Shown: positions 23,775 to 31,845 of the stretch, one piece after another
How positions within the stretch are numbered: the stretch's first letter is position 1
Layout of the letters: every line of letters starts with the position of its first letter
NCBI GenBank assembly: GCA_022616615.1
Contig: JAKEER010000001.1
Coordinates: forward strand, 1-40,750
Reading direction: 5' to 3'
DNA: 40,750 nt
Source of the DNA: Acidobacteriota bacterium
Lineage (GTDB): Bacteria; Acidobacteriota; Terriglobia; Versatilivoradales; Versatilivoraceae
Made by a program: the position numbers and the translations under genes
Notes under the pieces: model-generated
Databases searched by the model: none
Told to the model about the DNA's origin: nothing
The model's input: the letters and a program-made list of their open reading frames with translations, nothing else

Positions 23775-25708
23775 TGCCGGACAAGCCGGAACGGGAGAGA
23801 ATGGAAAACTGGACAATTCAAGACTCGATTGACTATTACAACATCAAGAACTGGGGGAAGGATTACTTCTCGGTCAACGAAAAAGGTCACGTCACCGTTC
23901 ATCCCGACAAACGTTCTGATCACGCCATCGATCTGAAAGAGTTGGTAGACCAGCTTCAAACACGCGGCATCGCGCTGCCAATCCTCATCCGGTTTACCGA
24001 CATCCTCAAGCACCGGCTCGCCGAAATCCATGACGCTTTCAAGGCTGCCATTCAGGAATATGAGTACCAGGGGAAGTACAGTTGTGTTTATCCCATCAAA
24101 GTGAACCAACAGCGCCACGTAGTGGAAGAAATCCTGGATTTCGGCAGCGCCTATAACTTCGGGCTGGAAGCTGGCTCTAAGCCCGAACTGCTGGCCGTCC
24201 TCGCCATTACCAATGGCAAAGATGTTCCCATTATCTGCAATGGGTTTAAGGACGATGAGTTCATCGAAACAGTTATCCTGGCGCAGAAGATTGGGAAGAA
24301 CATCATTCCCGTGGTGGAAAAGTTTACTGAGCTTGAGTTGATCGTTAAATACGCTGAGAAGCTGCAGGTGAAACCGCAGATTGGCGTGCGGGTCAAACTC
24401 GCCAGCCGAGGTGCCGGCCGGTGGGAGGCTTCAGCGGGTTATCGTTCCAAGTTTGGTCTCACCGTGACTGAAGTGCTGGCGGCGCTCGACTATCTACGCC
24501 AGCGGCAAATGGAAGATTGCCTGAAGCTGCTCCATTTTCATATGGGCAGCCAGGTGACGAATATCCGCAAGATCAAAGATGTCCTCACGGAAGCCGGGCG
24601 AGTCTACGTGGAGTTGCAGCGGGCTGGCGCGGGTTTGGAGTATATCGACGTGGGCGGCGGGCTGGGCATTGACTACGATGGGTCGCAGTCCAACTTCGAG
24701 TCGTCGGTGAACTACACCTTGCAGGAATATGCCAACGACATTGTGTTTCGGCTGAAGTCCATTTGCGACGAAGCGAAGGTGAAACACCCCACGATTATTT
24801 CCGAATCAGGGCGGGCCGTTGTCGCCTATCACAGCGTGCTTGCCTTCAATGTGCTGGGTGTATCCGGCTTCGATGGCTTCGTGACTCCCGATACCGTGCC
24901 GGAGAACGCGCCGCAGCCTTTGACAGACTTGTTCTGGACCAGCCGGAACATTAACAAGAAGAACTTTGTCGAAGCGTATCACGACGCTCTTCAGCTTCGC
25001 GAAGACCTCATGAACCTGTTCAATTTGGGATATCTCAGCCTGCAGCAACGCAGCGTGACCGAAAGCCTTTACTGGACGATCTGCAGCCGGGTGCTGAAGA
25101 TGGTCGACGAACTAGAGTATGTTCCCGATGAGCTGAAGAACCTCGAAAGCCTTATCTCCGACACGTATTTCTGCAATTACTCCATCTTTCAATCCATGCC
25201 TGATAGTTGGGCTATCCGCCAGCTTTTCCCGGTGCTGCCCATCCACCGGCTGACCGAGAAGCCCAGCCGGCGCGCCATTCTGGCCGATATCACCTGCGAC
25301 TCCGATGGCAAGGTGGACCGGTTCATTGACCTGCACGACGTGAAGAAGGTTCTGGCATTGCATCCGTATACCGGCGACGGCTATTACCTGGCGGTGTTTC
25401 TGGTGGGCGCGTATCAGGAAATCCTAGGCGATCTGCACAATCTGCTGGGCGACACTAATGCCGTCCATGTGAGCCTGGAGGCCGATGGCGAGATCAGCGT
25501 GGACCATGTGGTCAAAGGGGACACGGTGCGGGAAGTGTTGAACTATGTGCAGTACAATTCGGATGAATTACTGGCTCTGATGCGCAAGGATGTGGAGCGC
25601 GCCGTCCGCGACAAGAAGATCACGCTGGAAGAGTCGGCGTTGTTCTTGCGCTTTTACGAATCCGGCCTGCACGGTTATACCTACCTCGAAGAAGCGCATA
25701 CGAGATAG
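23774..25708 (+). CDS. speA: biosynthetic arginine decarboxylase
   Basis: A PLP enzyme of about 644 residues that converts arginine to agmatine, the first step of the agmatine route to putrescine. The PLP lysine lies in YPIKVNQQRHVVEEI (about 109). Typical later parts are VGVRVKLASRGAGRWEASAG-like sequence (here GVRVKLASRGAGRWEASAGY), YIDVGGGLGIDYDG, ISESGRAVVAYHS, LADITCDSDGKVDRFID with the conserved Cys-Asp of the second active-site half, and GAYQEILGDLHNLLGDTNAV. Start ATG 23774 overlaps the previous stop; ATG 23801 is a second choice but its GGGAGAGA stands too close. No speB homologue is in the window. Confidence 0.95.
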   Translation: MPDKPERERMENWTIQDSIDYYNIKNWGKDYFSVNEKGHVTVHPDKRSDHAIDLKELVDQLQTRGIALPILIRFTDILKHRLAEIHDAFKAAIQEYEYQGKYSCVYPIKVNQQRHVVEEILDFGSAYNFGLEAGSKPELLAVLAITNGKDVPIICNGFKDDEFIETVILAQKIGKNIIPVVEKFTELELIVKYAEKLQVKPQIGVRVKLASRGAGRWEASAGYRSKFGLTVTEVLAALDYLRQRQMEDCLKLLHFHMGSQVTNIRKIKDVLTEAGRVYVELQRAGAGLEYIDVGGGLGIDYDGSQSNFESSVNYTLQEYANDIVFRLKSICDEAKVKHPTIISESGRAVVAYHSVLAFNVLGVSGFDGFVTPDTVPENAPQPLTDLFWTSRNINKKNFVEAYHDALQLREDLMNLFNLGYLSLQQRSVTESLYWTICSRVLKMVDELEYVPDELKNLESLISDTYFCNYSIFQSMPDSWAIRQLFPVLPIHRLTEKPSRRAILADITCDSDGKVDRFIDLHDVKKVLALHPYTGDGYYLAVFLVGAYQEILGDLHNLLGDTNAVHVSLEADGEISVDHVVKGDTVREVLNYVQYNSDELLALMRKDVERAVRDKKITLEESALFLRFYESGLHGYTYLEEAHTR

Positions 25709-25746
25709 GCTCGCGCCAAGCCGACTCATCTCGCACGAGCGATAGC

Positions 25747-25912
25747 TCACGCAAAGCCGCAAAGCCGCAAAGGCGCCAAGGACATGACTGAAGCGTATGG
25801 CGAATCCCACCGCCTTTCCTGACAGGCAGGTTGGTAAACCTTAAGGAAACTTTGGCGCCAATAGACCTTGGTGAAGCAAGCTTCTCTTCGCGCCTTTGCG
25901 GCTTTGCGTGAG
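25747..25912. repeat. inverted repeat of the GCAAAGCCGCAAAG type
   Basis: CTCACGCAAAGCCGCAAAG (with a second CCGCAAAG unit) at 25747 is the inverse of GCGCCTTTGCGGCTTTGCGT (plus GAG) at 25890-25912, followed by AGTTTTTT. The region between holds a second pair, GGCGCCAAGG and GGAAACTTTGGCGCC. Because a T run follows, the right arm may help to end the speA transcript. The whole 25709-26003 gap contains no gene. Confidence 0.65.
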
Positions 25913-26003
25913 AGTTTTTTCCACCATCACTCCTCCAAGCGGTTAACGACCCGGTTGATCCCGTCTTTTATTAGAGCTTCGCCAAAGTTGCTCAAGAGGT
26001 TTC

Positions 26004-27407
26004 CTATCCTTCCTTGCGCCTTGGCGTCTTTGCGTGAGACAGCAGCGACTTGCCTTGCATGGAAGCGGGGACGTCGTAGCCGCCCAGCTCGCACAGGGTA
26101 GGCGCGATATCGAGGAGATGGGCGCCTTGCACTTCGCCGCGCTGCTTGGCGGCCGGTGAAGACAAGATGAAAGCTCCAAACTGCGAGTGGTTGCAAGCGT
26201 CCGGGCCGGTGTCGTTTTCCTGGACATGGATCGTGGAGTATCCAACACCGCCGATCGAGCGCCAGGAAAGGCCGCCGAAGTGGGCGATGAGGTCCGGCGC
26301 GACGTTTCGCACGACCTTATAGATCTCTTCGGGCTTGAAGACCAGCGTCGCGAGCGGTTTGCCTTGGTCGTCCAGCGTGGCTTCCAAACGAGCCTTCAGG
26401 TCGTCACGCACCTTATGGTAGTCAGTGGGCTCGATAATTCCTTTCGGCTCGCGCCCTTTCACATTGAGAAAGACCCGCGCGTAGTATCCACCTTCGCTCC
26501 AAGCCACGGTTCTCTCCCAATCTACAGCGAGCTTCTGAAATGGCGTGACCTCGCGTGGATGCTCGTGCAGCCGCAGCAGCCCTTCACGCACCAACCACTC
26601 GTTGACGCAAAAGCCGCCATCCAGCCGCCGCGCTCCGTGATCGGAAACCACCAGAACAGTCGTTTCGTGGTCTAGAAGATCGAGCAAACTCCCGACCTCT
26701 TGGTCGAGATAGCGATAGTAATCACGAATGGCGTGCTCATAGGGATTGCCAGGAACAAACTGGCGGTGCTGCGGGTCGTGGAATTGCCAGAAGCCATGGT
26801 GGATGCGGTCCAAACCAATCTCCACGAACTGAAAATAGTCCCAGTGAGAATGCCGGAGATAGTGGCGGACGACTTCGAAATGCTTCCGGCTCATGGTGTA
26901 GATCTGCTCTAGAAGCCAGGCTTTGTTGTGAGTGCGGAAGGCCTTCACATCCACCGCATACTCTCCCACCAGGGAAGCAATCTCTGCTTTGACCGTCGCG
27001 GGATAGGTGTATTCGTTGCGCTGCGTGTCGGGCGTCAAGAAGCAGCCGACACAGATGCCGCTAACGCGGCGCGGAGGATAGGAAGGTGGGACCCCCAGGA
27101 TATGGGCCTGCTTGCCCGCGGCGGCCGCTATGTCCCAGAGGGCCGTAGCACGGATGGAGTTGGAAGTGACGAAGCTCAGATTGTCATAGGAATGGTCGCG
27201 CCGGTTGCGAAATCCGTAGACGCCCAGCGAGCCGGGGTCCTGACCGGTCGATAGACACATCCAGGCAGGGACTGTGATCGGCGGAATGACACTTTCCAGC
27301 CGACCGTAACATCCGGAGAGCATCAGGCGGCGGAAATTCGGGAGTTGATCATGACCGAGCAGCAGCTCCGGAGCAGCGCAGTCGACACCGATAACGATGA
27401 TTTTCAT
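26004..27407 (-). CDS. alkaline phosphatase superfamily protein (phosphodiesterase/nucleotide pyrophosphatase type)
   Basis: A 467-residue metallohydrolase without a signal peptide. The first metal site has Asp9 in VIGVDCAAPE; the nucleophile is probably Thr45 in PPITVPAWMCLSTG. Other ligands are seen in EIGLDRIHHGFW (D200, H204), VVSDHGARRLDG (D256, H257) and ACNHSQFGAF (His near 411). Proteins of this group split phosphate mono- or diesters or transfer phospho groups; the substrate is unknown. The last residues, SHAKTPRRKEG, are encoded by a copy of the GCAAAGACGCCAAGGCGCAA repeat, so the natural stop was lost or replaced. An uncharacterised membrane protein gene lies 239 bases upstream on the same strand. 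Confidence 0.85.
   Translation of the reverse strand: MKIIVIGVDCAAPELLLGHDQLPNFRRLMLSGCYGRLESVIPPITVPAWMCLSTGQDPGSLGVYGFRNRRDHSYDNLSFVTSNSIRATALWDIAAAAGKQAHILGVPPSYPPRRVSGICVGCFLTPDTQRNEYTYPATVKAEIASLVGEYAVDVKAFRTHNKAWLLEQIYTMSRKHFEVVRHYLRHSHWDYFQFVEIGLDRIHHGFWQFHDPQHRQFVPGNPYEHAIRDYYRYLDQEVGSLLDLLDHETTVLVVSDHGARRLDGGFCVNEWLVREGLLRLHEHPREVTPFQKLAVDWERTVAWSEGGYYARVFLNVKGREPKGIIEPTDYHKVRDDLKARLEATLDDQGKPLATLVFKPEEIYKVVRNVAPDLIAHFGGLSWRSIGGVGYSTIHVQENDTGPDACNHSQFGAFILSSPAAKQRGEVQGAHLLDIAPTLCELGGYDVPASMQGKSLLSHAKTPRRKEG
26006..26040. repeat. repeat copy overlapping the 3' end of the phosphatase gene
   Basis: CCTTGCGCCTTGGCGTCTTT plus GCGTGAGA is a variant of the repeat at 25890-25912. It supplies the final ten or so codons and nearly the stop codon of the gene. 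Confidence 0.6.
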
Positions 27408-27646
27408 TGAGGTTCAAACATCCACGAAGGGCACGAAGGCTTTTTGGAGTGGGGTGGCTTGACACCGCCTTCTCGCCCTGCCGGACCCTTAGCCGTCAAC
27501 CGCCACCGCGGGCTCAAGCTGCCGGGCTGCGTCAGTTCGGAAAGCGCCGTCAAGTTGGCCCATTCCAAAGCCAAGCATTTCATTCCTGGTTGCGCCGCCT
27601 GGTAACGGGAAGGGCGTCAGAGTTGCTACTCACAGACAAACCGCTA
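27408..27646. other. gap without a gene
   Basis: 239 bases. A short CCACGAAGGGCACGAAGG repeat-like motif is at 27422-27439. No other signal was recognised. Confidence 0.5.
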
Positions 27647-28522
27647 TCACATCGTCACTCCCAGCAGCCGGCTGGCAACAAACCCAAAGCCGCACGAGAA
27701 GAGGAAGAACAGAAGCAGCCAGTGCGCTTCCCATCCCAGCAAGCGCCAGGGGAGAGCGGGATAGCCCACTTCGATCCGTTCGATCATGCTTTCGGGAGGC
27801 AGGAAGGCTTCCCCCGGATAAAGCCACTGATTCCAGAACCCGGCAGCGACCGAGCGCGGGGCCACCCGGTCCCAGCCGTCGTCGGAAATCACGAGCGTCT
27901 TTTCAGCCACGACTGAGGCACTCCGGATGCGCAGTGGGTGCTTCCCAGGCTCGCGGCCGCGAACAGCCCAACTGACCTCGCTCTCGTCGGGAAGTCGCAG
28001 CGGAGCGGTCTCGACGGACACTCCGGGCGGTGCCTCCAGCGAAATCTGGTCAAGCAGATGCCGCGCTGATCCGGAGATTTTGACCGTCACTACTGCGGCC
28101 TGCCTGGAGCGCAAAGGCGCGTATCTAAACCATCCGTCTAGGTGGATCAGCAGCAGGACCAGCAGTGGCAACAAGAGCACCGTAGGCTTGATGGTGGACC
28201 GCAGGTAACGGAGATTGTTCCCCACCATGCCCGCCAGCGCTGCCAGAATGATAGCCGGTGAGTCTTTGAAGATCCGCACCTCCAGCAGGCGAGCCTGCAT
28301 GCCGTTCTTCGCCGCTCGTATTCGCAAGGGATCGGTAGTGCAACGAAAGACCAGGAGAAAGAGCAGCGTTGTCACCAGCGAAACCGCGAGCAGCGCCCAA
28401 AGCGGATCGAAATGTTTGAAAGGAGCAAGTAACCGGTCGAGCACATGAATGATGGCGGACTGGAAAGGGAGCATGGGTCGTGCAAAACCCATAAGGGCTT
28501 CAAGAAAAAACTCTCTCCTCAT
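27647..28522 (-). CDS. uncharacterised membrane protein, Oxa1/EMC3-like layout plus a periplasmic domain
   Basis: A 291-residue protein I do not recognise by name. Seen: TM1 at about 42-60 (LWALLAVSLVTTLLFLLVF), a positively charged helical stretch (about 61-90, TDPLRIRAAKNGMQARLLEV), a hydrophobic helix (about 90-105), TM at about 112-130 (TVLLLPLLVLLLIHL), a soluble beta-rich part (about 140-255, VVTVKISGSARHLLDQISLE), and a last TM (about 268-285). TM, basic helical hairpin, TM pair resembles the DUF106/EMC3 branch of the Oxa1/YidC insertase superfamily, but this is a shape argument only. The next gene on the strand is the phosphatase-superfamily gene. Start could also be the ATG at 28492. 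Confidence 0.6.
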   Translation of the reverse strand: MRREFFLEALMGFARPMLPFQSAIIHVLDRLLAPFKHFDPLWALLAVSLVTTLLFLLVFRCTTDPLRIRAAKNGMQARLLEVRIFKDSPAIILAALAGMVGNNLRYLRSTIKPTVLLLPLLVLLLIHLDGWFRYAPLRSRQAAVVTVKISGSARHLLDQISLEAPPGVSVETAPLRLPDESEVSWAVRGREPGKHPLRIRSASVVAEKTLVISDDGWDRVAPRSVAAGFWNQWLYPGEAFLPPESMIERIEVGYPALPWRLLGWEAHWLLLFFLFSCGFGFVASRLLGVTM

Positions 28523-28615
28523 GAGTCGGCGTCAGATTCCCCTTGGATAAGGAAGGGGTGAAGACTTGAGAAGCCTTCACCTGGAGTTTGTACATTTTGG
28601 GTCAGAGCTCGGAAT

Positions 28616-28758
28616 GATCAGTGGCCCGACCGTAAGGGAGGGCGTCACCCCGCGGCCAAGATGCCCTCCCTTACGGTCGGGCTACTGATCTAGCAAGTCT
28701 CCGGCTTGCCCGGCCAGACCTTCGGTCTGGCGGGCCGAGGCCATTGGCCTCGGTATCC
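28616..28758. repeat. 28-bp-arm inverted repeat followed by three small hairpins
   Basis: GATCAGTGGCCCGACCGTAA (arm 28616-28643) pairs with 28663-28690 with one mismatch in 28 and a 19-base loop. Directly after it come GCAAGTCTCCGGCTTGC, CCAGACCTTCGGTCTGG and CCGAGGCCATTGGCCTCGG, three separate hairpins in a row. The cluster sits between the SelA-like and the membrane protein genes, both on the minus strand. The gap also carries a GAAGACTTGAGAAGCCTTC piece like the inside of the MITE-like family. Confidence 0.65.
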
Positions 28759-28799
28759 CCTTTTATGCAAGGAGGGGAGCCTTTCGGAGGCGCCCCTTT

Positions 28800-30407
28800 T
28801 TAGCCCCTTCGGTAATCGTGTCTCTTCGCCGTCCACTTCGCTTTCAAATACTCGCCCATGTCGAGAGCGCCCGACATTTCATTTGCACTGGCTTTGCCGG
28901 TGAAGTTGAACATCAGTGAATCCCCCTGCCGCTCACCATATCGGCTGGAGATCTCCACGGAGTCGCCATCGATGGTGCCGGACAGATCCCGTGATACGAA
29001 GTCACCCTGATGGGATCCTTCAATACGGTTGCCTTGCTGTTTCAAGAAGAGCGTGTGTTTGGAGCTGCCCGCCGCGTATTCAATCTGGACATCCCACTGT
29101 CCAGACAGGTCCGCCGCTGGAGCTGCGGCGGTTTCTGCTTCAGGCTGGGGAGGTTTCGTGAGCAGCCCATAAAGCCGATCCGCCACGATCTTTTCTTCAC
29201 CAGCCGCCATCATATATGGTGTGATCGAGATGCCTGTCTCATTGCCCTCCCGCTGGTCTCTCCCACCGGGAGTGGCGATGCGCGGCTCTGTGTCCAGGAG
29301 CTGCTTGGCCACCTCTCTTCCGCCGATTCCAAGCCGAGTACGATCCCAACGAATCGAAAGCGACGGCGTGCGGTTGGAAAGACCTTCCGGTTCCGTGATC
29401 GACGCAGTAACACCCTCAATGGCGGAGACCCGTTTTGAAATATGGTCAAGCCAGGAAAGCCATCGGTTCCATTCGGCCTTGTGGTTTCTCTGCACCCACA
29501 TTTCAACCGCCATCAGCATTCCCATCGCTTCTTCTTTGCCCACTTTCATGGAGCGCGCAAACCCATGATGGGGCGCGCTGTGCACCCAGGCAGCCTGCAC
29601 CAAATCCTTGCGTCCCAGCAGCAACCCGGCGGTTTGCGGACCCCGCAGGCATTTTCCTCCGCTATACGCCACCAGCGTGGCGCCGTTTTCCAGATGCACG
29701 TTGGGTATCGTCAGCACTTCAGCGGCTGCATCGACCAAAACAGGGACACCTTTCTGCTTTGCGAGTTGCGCAATGGCGCGCGTATTCAGGGGCCCTTCGT
29801 CTGCTTGGGGACCTGCCAGGATATACATCATCGCGGTTCGAGGACCGAAAGCGGCCTCCAGTTCCTCGGCAGTTCCGACTTCAACCACACGCACTCCTAC
29901 AGCCCGAACGGCCGCGTCATAGACGTTGCGCGAGTGTTTCGGGATGATCACTTCGTCCTTGGCAAAGCCGTCCAGATTCGGAATGCGGACGTGGAGATCC
30001 GGGTTTCCCCCCGCCACGCAGGCAGCCGTTGCGTGCGTCAGCGCCGCAGCGCAGCCTGAGCTGACCAGTCCCCATTCGGCTTTGGTTAGTTCTGCCAAAC
30101 GAGCGCCCACGGCGTCCATCAGCTCATCCAGATGAACATACTGCTGCGCGGCCGCATCCATGGCCGCGCGCACTTCGGGCAGCATGGTTGAACCGCTGAT
30201 GATGGTGAAAGTCCCGCGGGCGTTGATCAACGGCCGCACTCCGATCGACTTGTAGATGTCGGCGCCGATGCGAACCTTCGGAGCGCCAGCAGCCGCAGCC
30301 ACCAGTTTCTCCGGCAAAAGTGCAGGAAGGGCAAGCAGCGACCCTCTGCGAAACAGCTCGCGGCGGCTTAGTTTTTTAACGAACCTGCTTTTCAAAGAAT
30401 GAAGCAT
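28800..30407 (-). CDS. Tat-exported SelA-like PLP enzyme with C-terminal beta domain
   Basis: A 535-residue protein. The N-terminus has a twin-arginine signal (SRRELFRRGSLLALPALLP, about 14-40), so a folded cofactor-bearing protein should be exported. Residues 50-425 are a fold-type I PLP domain of the L-seryl-tRNA(Sec) selenium transferase-like group: INARGTFTIISGST, VSSGCAAALTHATAACVAGG, VPVLVDAAAE (Asp226 for the pyridine nitrogen) and AYSGGKCLRGPQTAGLLLG (Lys252, Schiff base). Residues from about 431 form a beta-rich domain, DLSGQWDVQIEY to YLKAKWTAKR, like small lipocalin-like extensions. It is not a true SelA, since export excludes tRNA as substrate. The reaction is unknown; an amino-acid lyase or racemase-type activity is possible. 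Confidence 0.8.
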   Translation of the reverse strand: MLHSLKSRFVKKLSRRELFRRGSLLALPALLPEKLVAAAAGAPKVRIGADIYKSIGVRPLINARGTFTIISGSTMLPEVRAAMDAAAQQYVHLDELMDAVGARLAELTKAEWGLVSSGCAAALTHATAACVAGGNPDLHVRIPNLDGFAKDEVIIPKHSRNVYDAAVRAVGVRVVEVGTAEELEAAFGPRTAMMYILAGPQADEGPLNTRAIAQLAKQKGVPVLVDAAAEVLTIPNVHLENGATLVAYSGGKCLRGPQTAGLLLGRKDLVQAAWVHSAPHHGFARSMKVGKEEAMGMLMAVEMWVQRNHKAEWNRWLSWLDHISKRVSAIEGVTASITEPEGLSNRTPSLSIRWDRTRLGIGGREVAKQLLDTEPRIATPGGRDQREGNETGISITPYMMAAGEEKIVADRLYGLLTKPPQPEAETAAAPAADLSGQWDVQIEYAAGSSKHTLFLKQQGNRIEGSHQGDFVSRDLSGTIDGDSVEISSRYGERQGDSLMFNFTGKASANEMSGALDMGEYLKAKWTAKRHDYRRG

Positions 30408-30515
30408 TTCGGGACCTCCACATTGTTGGTGTTATTTCTCTGCCGACGCCACACCCACCATTAGGAGCCCTGACGCCGGAATTTTCGGTGCTGCCTTCTA
30501 ACCCTGTATCTGAGC

Positions 30516-30659
30516 GTCATTCCCGCGAAAGAGCGGGAATCCAGCCCGAGGTCCGGGAGATTCTGGATTCTCGCGTTCGCGGGAATGACGGGATTCAGCC
30601 TGCGGCCGCAGCGAACAGGTACACACGGGACTTGTCACTATACTTCGCAATGTTCAGTA
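30516..30659. repeat. composite repeat: GTCATTCCCGC element joined to a MITE-like end
   Basis: GTCATTCCCGC (30516-30526) and GCGGGAATGAC (30579-30589) are the same 11-mer ends as in the 4119-4449 element, here only 74 bases apart. Right after, 30591-30659 repeats the right end of MITE copies A and B (GGCCGCAGCGAACAGGTACA, then CTTGTCACTATACTTCGC). So one element has inserted into or recombined with the other. Confidence 0.7.
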
Positions 30660-30823
30660 GTTGCTTCCGGCTGCCACAATGGAGAAAATTTTTTCTCTTT
30701 CAATTTTTCCGCTCGGAACAGCGCGCCTTCAAACAAACAACTTACAACTGACTCCGATTTGGCAGCAAAACTGTTCCTTTTTCCACGAAAGCTTATTCTT
30801 TTTTCTGCTCCCTTCTTACGTCT

Positions 30824-31030
30824 GTGATAGCGAACTCCGTGAAGCCGAAACCTGCACTCTTAGGATTTGGTCTGGCGGTCTCACTGCTGGTTGCGAGTTT
30901 GAGCGCCGGTGTTGTTAATCTAAACACCCCGGGAGGGGTGGGCGCCCTGCCCGAGGAAAGTCTCCTGGTCGGCCTAGGAGTTTCGATGTTTGGTTTAGCC
31001 AGAATTGCCCGTCGATTTTTTTTGAGCTAA
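30824..31030 (+). CDS. possible small secreted protein with a PEP-CTERM-like tail
   Basis: A 68-residue frame with a GTG start and no clear ribosome binding site; a second GTG at 30839 is possible. The N-terminal part is a hydrophobic export-like segment (LLGFGLAVSLLVASLSAGVV). The C-terminal part reads LPEESLLVGLGVSMFGLARI, then ARRFFLS: a Pro-Glu motif, a hydrophobic helix and a basic cluster, the layout of PEP-CTERM sorting signals. There is almost nothing in between. I cannot exclude that it is a gene fragment. Confidence 0.35.
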   Translation: MIANSVKPKPALLGFGLAVSLLVASLSAGVVNLNTPGGVGALPEESLLVGLGVSMFGLARIARRFFLS

Positions 31031-31440
31031 CCCCTCCCTCACACCAGTCAACAGAAAAGTAGCTTGCGAAGCCGCCTGATGCGGAGAACTGGGCCGTTTG
31101 AGTTGTTGCTGAGGATTACCTTCGCCTTTGCTGGTCGAAGCAAAGGCGGTTACTTCACACGCAATTTCGGGCACTCCTGCCCTGGGTTACCTGCAGAACT
31201 GGATTCGAACTACACTGGCAGCGCGCCCGAAGCCGTTTAATAGGTTGGCCCGCTTGCTGATCAAACATCTGGACGGGATCCCCTCATCCGGCGCGGGCAT
31301 CGCTATAGCAACGCTCCTGCTGCTGAAGGTCCAACGCCAGGCGGTGTCAGCAGCGGAACAGGGGCCCAACTCAAGAAAAGTCGGATGAATAGGGCCCTCT
31401 TAGCGATTCCCGCGCAGAGCCGCAAAATCAACATTCTACG
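31031..31440. other. gap without a supported gene
   Basis: About 410 bases between the small ORF and the response regulator. An 86-codon frame (31128-31388) starts with CTG and has no recognisable feature. No repeat noticed. Confidence 0.45.
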
Positions 31441-31452
31441 ATAGGAGGGGGA

Positions 31453-31845
31453 ATGCATTACTCTAGAAAGCGCATTCTCTGCGTTGAGGATGATGAAGAC
31501 AGCTCTGCGCTGATGACCACCTTATTTGAATTGTTCAATTATCGAGTGGTCATAGCCAGTACCGCGGCAGAGGCTCTCCGACTGGTCGAGAGCGAACGTT
31601 TCGATCTGTATCTGCTCGACTCGTGGCTACCCGATGGAACTGGCGCTCACTTATGCCAACAGATCCGCAGCATTGATCCGGTCACACCCATTCTGTTTCT
31701 CTCCGCCGATGCCTATCCAGAGGCTCAGGCGGAAGCTCTCCGTGTAGGCGCTCAAGCCTACTTGACTAAGCCCGTTGATCCGCATGTCTTAGAGGAGATG
31801 ATAAAATGGCTACTGCACGAGCGCACAGCTCGCGTGCGTCAATAA
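31453..31845 (+). CDS. single-domain response regulator (CheY-like receiver)
   Basis: A 130-residue receiver domain with nothing attached. The acidic pocket is VEDDED (D13, D14), the phosphate acceptor is Asp56 in LLDSWLPDG, the switch Ser84 is in LFLSADAY and the Lys106 is in YLTKPVDP, so all key residues are present. With no output domain it must signal by protein contact or act as a phosphate shuttle. The ribosome binding site TAGGAGGGGG is strong. No histidine kinase is adjacent in the window. Confidence 0.93.
   Translation: MHYSRKRILCVEDDEDSSALMTTLFELFNYRVVIASTAAEALRLVESERFDLYLLDSWLPDGTGAHLCQQIRSIDPVTPILFLSADAYPEAQAEALRVGAQAYLTKPVDPHVLEEMIKWLLHERTARVRQ

Noticed and set aside
28770-28801. 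Hairpin followed by TTTTT, like a rho-independent terminator
   Set aside because: It would act on plus-strand transcripts, but both neighbouring genes are on the minus strand.
31128-31388. 86-codon open frame before the response regulator
   Set aside because: CTG start, no ribosome binding site, no recognisable domain.
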